58,031 nucleotides of DNA. It comes from Vibrio qingdaonensis (GTDB taxonomy: Bacteria > Pseudomonadota > Gammaproteobacteria > Enterobacterales > Vibrionaceae). Each line of letters begins with the position of its first letter. Within the stretch, counting starts at the first letter, position 1. Positions 50,712 through 58,031 of the stretch are shown here, piece by piece. The translations under genes and the position numbers were made by a program. The stretch lies in contig NZ_JAKRRY010000034.1 of assembly GCF_026191675.1 (NCBI RefSeq), forward strand, positions 1 through 58,031, read 5' to 3'. The notes beneath the pieces were generated by a model, which saw only the letters and a list, made by a program, of their open reading frames with translations, did no database searches and was not told the DNA's origin.

Positions 50712-51476
50712 TTACTTTTTAGTGATATCAGCACCAAACCACTTTTCAGAAATATCGGCTAAAGTGCCGTCTGCACGCATTGCAGCTAGTGCTGTGTTAA
50801 CCTCTTGCTGTAATTTTTGGCCTTTGTCGTTATTAACAAATGGCCACGCGTTTTCAATGGTTTCAAATGGTTCGCCAGCTAACTGCAGTGGAAGACCTGT
50901 CTTTTTAATCAGTTCAAGGGCAGATAAGCGATCCATAACAAATGCATCAGAGCGACCCAGTGCGACATCATGTTCAATACCGGTGTCATAGGTTTTGATA
51001 TTGATTTTGCCATCTTTATCGTAGTGACGCAGCAACTGTTCAAAGTTCGAACCTAAGTTCACCGCGACATTTTTTCCGGCGAGGTCATCAATACCTTGAA
51101 TACTGTCATTGCCTTTACGGACGGTAATTTGCGCGCCATCGATGACATAAGGGTCAGCGAAGAGATATTTTGCTTTACGCTCGTCAGTAATGGTTATTTG
51201 ATTTGAAATCGTATCAATTCGTCCCGTTTCAAGTAACCCAAACAGGCCTGAAAAGCTCGCCGTCACGTATTCGACATTGTAGTCATTACGACGTCCAATC
51301 TCGTCCCATAAATCGACTTCAAAACCTTGTAGTTTGTCTTGTTTCACAAACGTAAATGGGAAGTAGCGACCAGACATACCCACTTTCACGTCTTGTGCGA
51401 CTGCAGCATATGCTGCTTGAGATACGGTTGCAGAAAGTGCTAAGGCTGTTAATGCGCCTTTAATCCAGTTTTTCAT
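50712..51476 (-). CDS. Amino-acid (cystine-type) periplasmic binding protein
   Basis: 254 residues. Signal peptide K-N-W-I-K-G-A-L-T-A-L-A-L-S-A-T-V-S-Q-A, then a type-2 binding fold: V-G-M-S-G-R-Y-F-P-F-T-F, L-Q-G-F-E-V-D-L-W-D-E-I, D-T-I-S-N-Q-I-T-I-T-D-E-R. The S-N-Q-I-T-I-T/ER motif and length recall the TcyJ/FliY cystine group, so cystine is the leading guess. AAGGAGTAGTAAA precedes ATG 51476; the longer start at 51518 puts 14 extra residues before the signal peptide. Divergent from dnaA. Confidence 0.88.
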   Translation of the reverse strand: MKNWIKGALTALALSATVSQAAYAAVAQDVKVGMSGRYFPFTFVKQDKLQGFEVDLWDEIGRRNDYNVEYVTASFSGLFGLLETGRIDTISNQITITDERKAKYLFADPYVIDGAQITVRKGNDSIQGIDDLAGKNVAVNLGSNFEQLLRHYDKDGKINIKTYDTGIEHDVALGRSDAFVMDRLSALELIKKTGLPLQLAGEPFETIENAWPFVNNDKGQKLQQEVNTALAAMRADGTLADISEKWFGADITKK

Positions 51477-51866
51477 TTTACTACTCCTTATGTTTATAGG
51501 GAGGAATGTTACTGGCAAACTTGTCGATAAGTTAAATAACTAGTTGTTATTAACCATAACAAACTCGCGGTTGAATGATGAAGCTTTCACCACTGCTTTG
51601 ATCAGTTGCCATCATTCGGTGACAGATTAATCACTGATCTATACACAAGTTAGATCAATCGTGGTAATTGTGAGTAGATCGCCATTTTGTGTATGACTGT
51701 GTGAGTAAAATAAGGGCAAATTGTGTGGATCCAAGTAAAATGGCCATAAAAATTGTGAATAACTTCGATCTTATTCACCGTAAGCGAGATCATTTGCTGG
51801 CGATCTTGGTTATCAACAGGTAAAATTAGCAGTCTTTCCCCAATTCAATAATAGAGTGAGCGCAAC
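51477..51866. promoter_or_regulatory. dnaA / ABC operon divergent regulatory region
   Basis: 390 bp without a gene. It holds DnaA boxes TGTGAATAA (51754-51762, perfect, reverse), TTATTCACC (51771-51779, one mismatch) and TTATCAACA (51810-51818, one mismatch), and about eight GATC sites from 51599 on, so dnaA autoregulation and Dam/SeqA control are likely. The inverted repeat TTGTTAT/ATAACAA (51544-51562), near the ABC operon start, may be that operon's operator. I could not fix a -35/-10 pair for dnaA. Confidence 0.65.
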
Positions 51867-53273
51867 GTGTCATCTTCGCTTTGGTTGCAATGCATGCAAC
51901 AACTACAAGAAGAGCTACCAGCTACCGAATTCAGCATGTGGGTAAGACCACTGCAAGCTGAGCTTAATGACAATACCCTAACTCTATTTGCGCCGAATCG
52001 CTTTGTACTCGATTGGGTTCGAGATCGTTATCTCAATAGTATTAACCGCTTACTGCAAGAATATTGTGGTAACGATGTCCCAAGCCTGCGTCTTGAAGTG
52101 GGTAGCCGACGAGTATCGGCACCGCCCCCACCTAAACCCGTGAAGAGCGCGGCCGATGTCGCAGCAGAATCTTCAGCACCAGCAAGATTACAAGCAAGAC
52201 AGCCAGTGCATAAGACGTGGGATAATGAAGTGGAAGTAGCGGACATCAATCACCGTTCCAACGTTAATATTAAGCATAAGTTCAATAACTTCGTGGAAGG
52301 TAAGTCGAACCAATTAGGTTTAGCGGCTGCTCGCCAAGTGGCGGATAATCCCGGAGCGGCCTACAACCCGTTATTCTTATATGGCGGTACAGGCTTAGGT
52401 AAAACGCACTTATTGCATGCCGTTGGTAACGCTATTATCGATAATAAGCCCAATGCGAAAGTGATTTACATGCACTCTGAACGCTTTGTGCAAGATATGG
52501 TGAAAGCGCTACAAAACAACGCGATTGAAGAGTTTAAGCGTTATTACCGTAGTGTTGATGCGTTGCTTATCGATGATATTCAGTTCTTTGCTAACAAAGA
52601 ACGCTCTCAAGAAGAGTTCTTTCACACCTTTAATGCTTTGCTTGAAGGTAACCAGCAGATTATTTTGACCTCTGATCGCTATCCAAAAGAAATTAATGGT
52701 GTTGAAGATCGCCTTAAATCTCGTTTTGGCTGGGGGCTGACGGTTGCCATAGAGCCTCCTGAATTAGAAACTCGCGTCGCGATTTTAATGAAAAAGGCAG
52801 AAGATCATCAAATTCATCTCGCTGATGAAGTAGCCTTCTTTATTGCTAAGCGTCTTCGTTCAAATGTGCGTGAGCTGGAAGGGGCACTTAACCGTGTCAT
52901 CGCGAACGCGAATTTTACCGGTCGTCCTATCACCATTGATTTTGTTCGTGAAGCGTTACGCGACTTGCTGGCTTTACAAGAAAAATTAGTGACCATCGAT
53001 AATATTCAAAAAACGGTCGCAGAATATTACAAAATTAAAGTCGCGGATTTGCTTTCTAAGCGTCGTTCACGCTCTGTAGCGCGTCCTCGTCAGCTGGCGA
53101 TGGCGCTTGCGAAAGAACTCACCAACCACAGCTTGCCTGAAATTGGTGATGCGTTTGGTGGTCGTGACCATACCACAGTGCTTCATGCATGTCGTAAAAT
53201 AGCCCAGCTCAGAGAAGAAAGTCACGATATTAAGGAAGACTACTCCAACTTAATTCGCACGCTTTCTTCCTAA
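51867..53273 (+). CDS. dnaA: Chromosomal replication initiator DnaA
   Basis: 468 residues, GTG start (M-S-S-S-L-W-L-Q-C), as in E. coli. Domain I helicase-loading region (1-80), variable linker (about 85-130), AAA+ domain with Walker A G-G-T-G-L-G-K-T-H near 172-180, Walker B L-L-I-D-D-I-Q-F-F near 233-241 and arginine finger near 280, and the domain IV helix-turn-helix ending G-G-R-D-H-T-T-V-L-H-A. Binds the boxes listed at oriC and upstream of its own gene. First of dnaA-dnaN-recF-gyrB. Confidence 0.99.
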   Translation: MSSSLWLQCMQQLQEELPATEFSMWVRPLQAELNDNTLTLFAPNRFVLDWVRDRYLNSINRLLQEYCGNDVPSLRLEVGSRRVSAPPPPKPVKSAADVAAESSAPARLQARQPVHKTWDNEVEVADINHRSNVNIKHKFNNFVEGKSNQLGLAAARQVADNPGAAYNPLFLYGGTGLGKTHLLHAVGNAIIDNKPNAKVIYMHSERFVQDMVKALQNNAIEEFKRYYRSVDALLIDDIQFFANKERSQEEFFHTFNALLEGNQQIILTSDRYPKEINGVEDRLKSRFGWGLTVAIEPPELETRVAILMKKAEDHQIHLADEVAFFIAKRLRSNVRELEGALNRVIANANFTGRPITIDFVREALRDLLALQEKLVTIDNIQKTVAEYYKIKVADLLSKRRSRSVARPRQLAMALAKELTNHSLPEIGDAFGGRDHTTVLHACRKIAQLREESHDIKEDYSNLIRTLSS

Positions 53274-53359
53274 TAGTGTCAGAATCACTATAATTAGCAT
53301 CAATCTATTATATTTCGAATCTAAGTGGCATGGATTGCCATCTTTGCGAAGAGTTATCT

Positions 53360-54460
53360 ATGAAATTTACTATCGAGCGTAATCACCTTCTTAAGCCGCT
53401 ACAGCAAGTCTCTGGCGCGTTGGGTGGTAGACCAACTTTGCCTATTTTGGGTAACTTACTACTAAAAGTATCCGATGGTGTGCTTTCTATCACCGCGACT
53501 GATCTCGAAGTTGAACTGATCAGTAAAGTAACGCTGGAAAGTGATTTTGAAGCGGGCAGTGTGACCGTGCCTTCACGAAAGTTTCTCGATATCTGTCGCG
53601 GTTTGCCTGATGATGCCATGATCACCATTGTGCTGGAAGGTGATCGTGTTCAGTTGCGCTCTGGTCGTAGTCGTTTTTCATTAACGACATTACCGGCAAG
53701 TGATTTTCCTAATATTGAAGATTGGCAACAAGAGGTCGCCGTGACGGTGACTCAGGCTGAAATGAAATCTTTGATAGAGAAAACACAATTCTCAATGGCG
53801 AACCAAGACGTTCGTTATTACCTTAACGGTATGCTATTTGAGCTCGATGATAATACTTTGCGTTCTGTGGCGACTGATGGCCACCGCATGGCGGTCGCGA
53901 CTGTTACCTTAGAAGGTAGCTTTGAGAACCAACAAATTATTGTGCCTAGAAAAGGGGTGCAAGAGCTGTCTAAATTGTTAGATGCGCCAGAGCAACCAGT
54001 GACATTACAAATTGGCAGCTCTAACATTCGAGCAGAAGTGAACAACTTTATCTTCACGTCTAAGTTAGTGGATGGTCGCTTCCCTGACTATCGTCGAGTA
54101 TTACCGCAAAATACCGATAAAACGCTAGAAGCAGATTGTGGTGAACTACGTCAGGCCTTCTCTCGCGCTGCGATTTTGTCGAATGAAAAATTCCGTGGTG
54201 TTCGAGTGAATTTGGATGGCGGTGAAATGCGCATCACTGCGAATAACCCAGAGCAAGAAGAAGCGGAAGAAATGCTAGACGTGAACTTTGAAGGTGATGC
54301 GCTAGAAATTGGTTTCAATGTTTCTTATGTTTTGGACGTATTGAACAGTTTACGTTGTAATCAGGTACGCATTTCGATGTCTAATGCGAACGCCAGTGCG
54401 CTTATTGAAAATAGTGAAGATGAAAGCGCCATGTATGTGGTGATGCCAATCCGTCTCTAA
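53360..54460 (+). CDS. dnaN: DNA polymerase III beta sliding clamp
   Basis: 366 residues, as in E. coli. Three repeated clamp domains; M-K-F-T-I-E-R start, G-R-P-T-L-P-I-L-G-N-L-L-L in domain I, T-D-G-H-R-M-A-V peptide-pocket region near 172-179, C-terminal V-M-P-I-R-L. An upstream frame opening at 53330 adds ten non-family residues; ATG 53360 is correct. Confidence 0.98.
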   Translation: MKFTIERNHLLKPLQQVSGALGGRPTLPILGNLLLKVSDGVLSITATDLEVELISKVTLESDFEAGSVTVPSRKFLDICRGLPDDAMITIVLEGDRVQLRSGRSRFSLTTLPASDFPNIEDWQQEVAVTVTQAEMKSLIEKTQFSMANQDVRYYLNGMLFELDDNTLRSVATDGHRMAVATVTLEGSFENQQIIVPRKGVQELSKLLDAPEQPVTLQIGSSNIRAEVNNFIFTSKLVDGRFPDYRRVLPQNTDKTLEADCGELRQAFSRAAILSNEKFRGVRVNLDGGEMRITANNPEQEEAEEMLDVNFEGDALEIGFNVSYVLDVLNSLRCNQVRISMSNANASALIENSEDESAMYVVMPIRL

Positions 54461-54475
54461 TATGAGCATCGCTTT

Positions 54476-55558
54476 ATGCCGCTTTCGCGTCTAATCGTAC
54501 AGCAGTTTCGCAATATTAAAGCCTGTGATATTGAACTATCCACAGGCTTTAACTTTATTATTGGCCCTAACGGAAGTGGCAAAACAAGCTTGCTTGAAGC
54601 CATTTATTTGCTAGGCCATGGCCGTTCATTCAAAAGTACTTTAACGGGACGAGTGATTCAAAATGACTGCCAAGAACTGTTTGTGCATGGTCGTTTTTTG
54701 AACTCGGATCAATTTGAGCTACCTATTGGCATTAATAAGCAGCGTGATGGGTCAACAGAGGTTAAAATAGGCGGTCAATCTGGGCAAAAACTCGCTCAGC
54801 TTGCTAAGGTGTTACCTTTGCAGTTAATTCATCCCGAAGGTTTTGAATTGCTGACCGATGGACCCAAATTTAGACGTGCATTTATCGACTGGGGTGTGTT
54901 TCACTCTGAACTTGGCTTTCATGAAGCCTGGGGGCGTTTTAAGCGTCTGAATAAGCAACGTAATGCGTTACTTAAATCTGCCACCAGCTATCGAGAGATG
55001 CGGTTTTGGGATAAGGACCTTGCGTTACTGGCCACTCAAATAGACGATTGGCGTCGTTGCTACGTTGAACAAATGCAGCCATTAGCTGAAACGATGTGTC
55101 AGTCCTTTTTACCAGAATTGGACATTAAGCTCGGCTATTATCGTGGTTGGGAGAAAGGCACACCTTACAGCGAGTTGTTAGAGCGAAGTTTTGAGCGAGA
55201 CCAAGCATTGGGGTATACCTTTAGTGGACCCAATAAGGCCGATTTACGGATCAAAGTGAACAACACGCCTGTTGAGGATGTGTTATCACGAGGCCAGTTG
55301 AAATTAATGATGTGTGCGTTGCGCTTAGCGCAAGGTCAACATTTAGCAGAATTAACGGGAAAGCAGTGCATCTATTTAATTGATGACTTTGCTTCAGAAT
55401 TAGATAGCCTCCGTCGTAAACGCTTAGCGGATTACTTAAAAGAGACGAAGGCTCAAGTTTTTGTAAGTTCTATTACCCAAAGTCAAGTTGCCGATATGGT
55501 TGACGAAAATGGCAAGATGTTTCATGTGGAACATGGCACAATAGAACCAGGTAAATAG
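54476..55558 (+). CDS. recF: DNA replication and repair protein RecF
   Basis: 360 residues. SMC-like ATPase loading RecA at gaps. Walker A G-P-N-G-S-G-K-T-S near 30-38, ABC-type signature L-S-R-G-Q-L-K near 273, Walker B Y-L-I-D-D-F-A-S-E-L near 301-310. The C-terminal M-F-H-V-E-H is encoded by a parS-like sequence (55518-55533). Begins 15 nt after dnaN. Confidence 0.97.
   Translation: MPLSRLIVQQFRNIKACDIELSTGFNFIIGPNGSGKTSLLEAIYLLGHGRSFKSTLTGRVIQNDCQELFVHGRFLNSDQFELPIGINKQRDGSTEVKIGGQSGQKLAQLAKVLPLQLIHPEGFELLTDGPKFRRAFIDWGVFHSELGFHEAWGRFKRLNKQRNALLKSATSYREMRFWDKDLALLATQIDDWRRCYVEQMQPLAETMCQSFLPELDIKLGYYRGWEKGTPYSELLERSFERDQALGYTFSGPNKADLRIKVNNTPVEDVLSRGQLKLMMCALRLAQGQHLAELTGKQCIYLIDDFASELDSLRRKRLADYLKETKAQVFVSSITQSQVADMVDENGKMFHVEHGTIEPGK
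55518..55533. other. parS-like site inside recF
   Basis: TGTTTCATGTGGAACA; it differs at two positions from the palindrome TGTTTCACGTGAAACA recognised by chromosomal ParB proteins. About 11 kb from oriC and 14 kb from parAB. Only sequence resemblance supports it. Confidence 0.4.
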
Positions 55559-55570
55559 TGAGAGAAACTC

Positions 55571-57988
55571 ATGTCAGAAAATTACGATTCATCGAGTATT
55601 AAAGTACTAAAGGGTCTGGATGCAGTACGTAAGCGTCCAGGAATGTACATCGGCGACACGGACGATGGAACCGGTCTGCACCACATGGTTTTTGAGGTGG
55701 TTGACAACTCAATAGATGAAGCGTTGGCTGGTCACTGTAATGACATCATTGTGACTATTCATGAGGACAGCTCTGTTTCGGTTCGCGATGATGGCCGTGG
55801 TATCCCAACGGAACTGCATCCAGAAGAGCAAGTCTCTGCTGCCGAAGTTATCATGACGGTACTTCACGCCGGTGGTAAATTTGATGATAACTCATACAAA
55901 GTATCTGGTGGCTTGCACGGCGTTGGTGTTTCAGTAGTAAACGCACTGTCTAAGCAAGTGACATTAACTATCCATCGTGGTGGTAAAATTCATACTCAAA
56001 CGTATCATCACGGTGAGCCGCAAGCGCCACTAGCGGTGGTAGGAGATACCGATAAAACGGGTACTGAGATTCGTTTCTGGCCAAGTGAAGAGACGTTCAC
56101 GAATATCGAATTCCATTATGATATTTTGGCGAAGCGTCTTCGAGAGCTCTCTTTCTTGAACTCTGGTGTGTCTATCAAGCTGATTGATAAGCGCGAAGAA
56201 GATAAAATGGATCACTTCGAGTTTGAAGGTGGTATCCAAGCGTTTGTTGAGCACCTAAACACCAATAAAACGCCTATCATTCAAAAAATCTTCCACTTCG
56301 ATTTTGAACGTGAAGATGGCATTACCGTCGAAGTTGCAATGCAATGGAATGATGGTTACCAAGAGAACATCTACTGCTTCACCAACAACATTCCTCAGCG
56401 TGATGGTGGTACCCACTTAGCGGGTTTCCGTTCAGCACTAACACGTACGCTTAATACCTTTATGGACAAAGAGGGCTTCTCTAAGAAAGCCAAAACATCG
56501 ACATCTGGCGATGATGCTCGTGAAGGTTTGACCGCGATTGTTTCTGTGAAAGTACCGGATCCTAAATTCTCAAGCCAAACGAAAGATAAACTGGTTTCTT
56601 CAGAAGTGAAGTCAGCGGTTGAATCGGCAATGAACGAAAAGTTGTCTGAATTCCTGGCGGAAAATCCAGGTGAAGCAAAGATTGTCTGTTCAAAAATTAT
56701 TGATGCAGCACGTGCTCGTGATGCCGCGCGTAAAGCTCGTGAAATGACTCGTCGTAAAGGCGCGTTAGATTTAGCAGGTTTGCCAGGTAAACTTGCCGAT
56801 TGCCAAGAAAAAGACCCTGCATTGTCTGAACTATACATTGTGGAAGGGGACTCTGCTGGCGGATCAGCCAAGCAGGGGCGTAACCGTAAGAACCAAGCAA
56901 TTTTGCCACTGAAAGGTAAAATTCTAAACGTTGAGAAAGCGCGCTTTGACAAGATGTTGTCTTCCCAAGAAGTCGCGACGCTGATTACTGCGTTGGGCTG
57001 TGGTATTGGCCGAGATGAATATAACCCAGATAAACTGCGTTATCACAACATCATCATCATGACCGATGCCGACGTGGATGGGTCGCACATCCGTACACTA
57101 CTTTTGACGTTCTTCTATCGTCAAATGCCAGAGCTTATTGAGCGTGGCTACATCTATATTGCACAACCGCCACTTTACAAAGTGAAGAAAGGTAAGCAAG
57201 AGCAATACATCAAAGATGAAGACGCCATGAACCAGTATCAGGTGGCGTTGGCTTTGGATAATGCCGCGTTGCATGTTAACCCTGAAGCACCCGCTTTTGC
57301 TGGTGAAGGGCTAGAGAAATTAGTGCAGCAGTACAATGCAGGCATTAAACTGGTTGATCGTATGAGTCGTCGTTACCCGCGTGCGTTGGTACACGAATTG
57401 ATTTACGTACCTCGCCTAACGGCAGAGCAATGTCATGATGATGCCGCGGTTGAAGCGTGGGGCAAACAGCTTGTTGAGCAACTGAATGCCAAAGAAGCGG
57501 GCGCGAGCCAGTACAGCTTAGAAGTTGAAAAACATGAAGAGCTGGGTCTGAGTGTACCGAAGGTTGTGGTTCGTACTCACGGTGTGACTTACGAGCATGT
57601 CTTGAGTGTTGATCTCATTAACTCGAAGGAATTTAGCAAACTAGCGGATCTATCAGAAGCGCTAGAAGGCTTAATTGAAGAGGGCGCTTACATTAAGCGT
57701 GGTGAGCGTACTCAGCCTGTTTCTAGCTTTGTTGAAGCATTAGAGTGGTTGGTGAAAGAGTCTCGTCGTGGTCTTAGCCTACAACGATACAAAGGTCTGG
57801 GTGAGATGAACCCCGATCAACTTTGGGAAACAACCATGGATCCTGAAACTCGCCGCATGATGCAAGTGACGATTGAAGATGCCGTTGGCGCTGATCTTCT
57901 GTTTACCACATTAATGGGTGATCAAGTTGAACCGCGTCGTAACTTCATTGAAGAAAATGCGCTAAAAGTAGCAAACTTGGATGTGTAG
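55571..57988 (+). CDS. gyrB: DNA gyrase subunit B
   Basis: 805 residues. GHKL ATPase (V-V-D-N-S-I-D-E-A-L-A-G near 42-53; G-G-L-H-G-V-G-V-S near 115-123), transducer, TOPRIM with E-G-D-S-A-G-G near 424-430 and D-A-D-V-D-G-S-H-I-R near 498-507, and the long C-terminal insertion typical of gamma-proteobacterial GyrB. Introduces negative supercoils with GyrA. 12 nt after recF; the last gene of the window, complete. Confidence 0.99.
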   Translation: MSENYDSSSIKVLKGLDAVRKRPGMYIGDTDDGTGLHHMVFEVVDNSIDEALAGHCNDIIVTIHEDSSVSVRDDGRGIPTELHPEEQVSAAEVIMTVLHAGGKFDDNSYKVSGGLHGVGVSVVNALSKQVTLTIHRGGKIHTQTYHHGEPQAPLAVVGDTDKTGTEIRFWPSEETFTNIEFHYDILAKRLRELSFLNSGVSIKLIDKREEDKMDHFEFEGGIQAFVEHLNTNKTPIIQKIFHFDFEREDGITVEVAMQWNDGYQENIYCFTNNIPQRDGGTHLAGFRSALTRTLNTFMDKEGFSKKAKTSTSGDDAREGLTAIVSVKVPDPKFSSQTKDKLVSSEVKSAVESAMNEKLSEFLAENPGEAKIVCSKIIDAARARDAARKAREMTRRKGALDLAGLPGKLADCQEKDPALSELYIVEGDSAGGSAKQGRNRKNQAILPLKGKILNVEKARFDKMLSSQEVATLITALGCGIGRDEYNPDKLRYHNIIIMTDADVDGSHIRTLLLTFFYRQMPELIERGYIYIAQPPLYKVKKGKQEQYIKDEDAMNQYQVALALDNAALHVNPEAPAFAGEGLEKLVQQYNAGIKLVDRMSRRYPRALVHELIYVPRLTAEQCHDDAAVEAWGKQLVEQLNAKEAGASQYSLEVEKHEELGLSVPKVVVRTHGVTYEHVLSVDLINSKEFSKLADLSEALEGLIEEGAYIKRGERTQPVSSFVEALEWLVKESRRGLSLQRYKGLGEMNPDQLWETTMDPETRRMMQVTIEDAVGADLLFTTLMGDQVEPRRNFIEENALKVANLDV

Positions 57989-58031
57989 TTAGTTTACATT
58001 GATAGTGATTGAGAAAACGCTGCCTTTGGGT

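Noticed and set aside
1..58031. tRNA, rRNA, CRISPR, transposase or phage genes
   Set aside because: None seen: no recognisable T-loops with cloverleafs, no regularly spaced repeats, no integrase or transposase motifs.

Overview
The window is chromosomal DNA of a gammaproteobacterium, almost certainly a Vibrio (large chromosome). It holds a replication origin flanked by mnmG-rsmG-parA-parB-atp on one side and mioC-mnmE-yidC-yidD-rnpA-rpmH on the other. An amino-acid ABC operon sits between rpmH and dnaA-dnaN-recF-gyrB. Two tandem DUF2860 outer-membrane proteins, a family I know mainly from vibrios, and the near identity of AtpE, RnpA and RpmH to Vibrio sequences I remember support this. I see no rRNA or tRNA genes, insertion sequences, prophage or CRISPR; almost everything is core genome.

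Layout. 1-3.3 kb (minus): yrdD-smg-dprA-lysM. 3.4-9.2 kb (plus): def-fmt-rsmB-trkA-trkH. 9.2-10.7 kb (minus): trhA (PAQR) and a Spo0M-like protein. 10.8-11.2 kb: a structured leader, a possible 25-codon upstream ORF and an unrecognised 55-residue basic ORF ending at a strong terminator. 11.3-15 kb (plus): yihD, ccoG, srkA, dsbA. 15.1-17.2 kb: two DUF2860 paralogues. 17.2-18.8 kb (minus): comM. 18.9-25.5 kb (plus): ilvL leader/attenuator and ilvGMEDA. 25.6-29.7 kb: diguanylate cyclase and punR (minus), punC (plus). 29.7-31.4 kb: divergent solute-binding protein and ABC permease without an ATPase. 31.4-44.3 kb (minus): glmU, the nine-gene atp operon, parBA, rsmG, mnmG. 44.3-44.76 kb: oriC. 44.8-51.5 kb (minus): mioC, mnmE, yidC, yidD, rnpA, rpmH and the ABC operon. 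51.9-58 kb (plus): dnaA, dnaN, recF, gyrB.

How it works together. Initiation elements are concentrated here: oriC with three tandem AT-rich 12/13-mers, eleven GATC sites in 175 bp and five DnaA boxes or near-boxes; dnaA with its own DnaA-box/GATC-rich upstream region; the ParAB segregation pair; and a parS-like site in recF. Genes left of oriC on the minus strand run with the fork, whereas def-fmt-rsmB-trk and ilv face it. Other themes are branched-chain amino acid synthesis under classical attenuation, K+ uptake, N-terminal formyl-Met processing, translation and membrane insertion (rpmH/rnpA/yidD/yidC), and competence DNA handling (dprA, comM).

The least ordinary spots are the leader plus small ORF at 10.86-11.2 kb, a near-perfect FabR-type palindrome upstream of trhA, a parS-like sequence in recF, a lipobox-bearing permease with no ATPase, and a strong terminator between mioC and oriC. 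I did not find a convincing wholly new multi-gene system. All similarity statements rest on memory of family sequences, not on searches.
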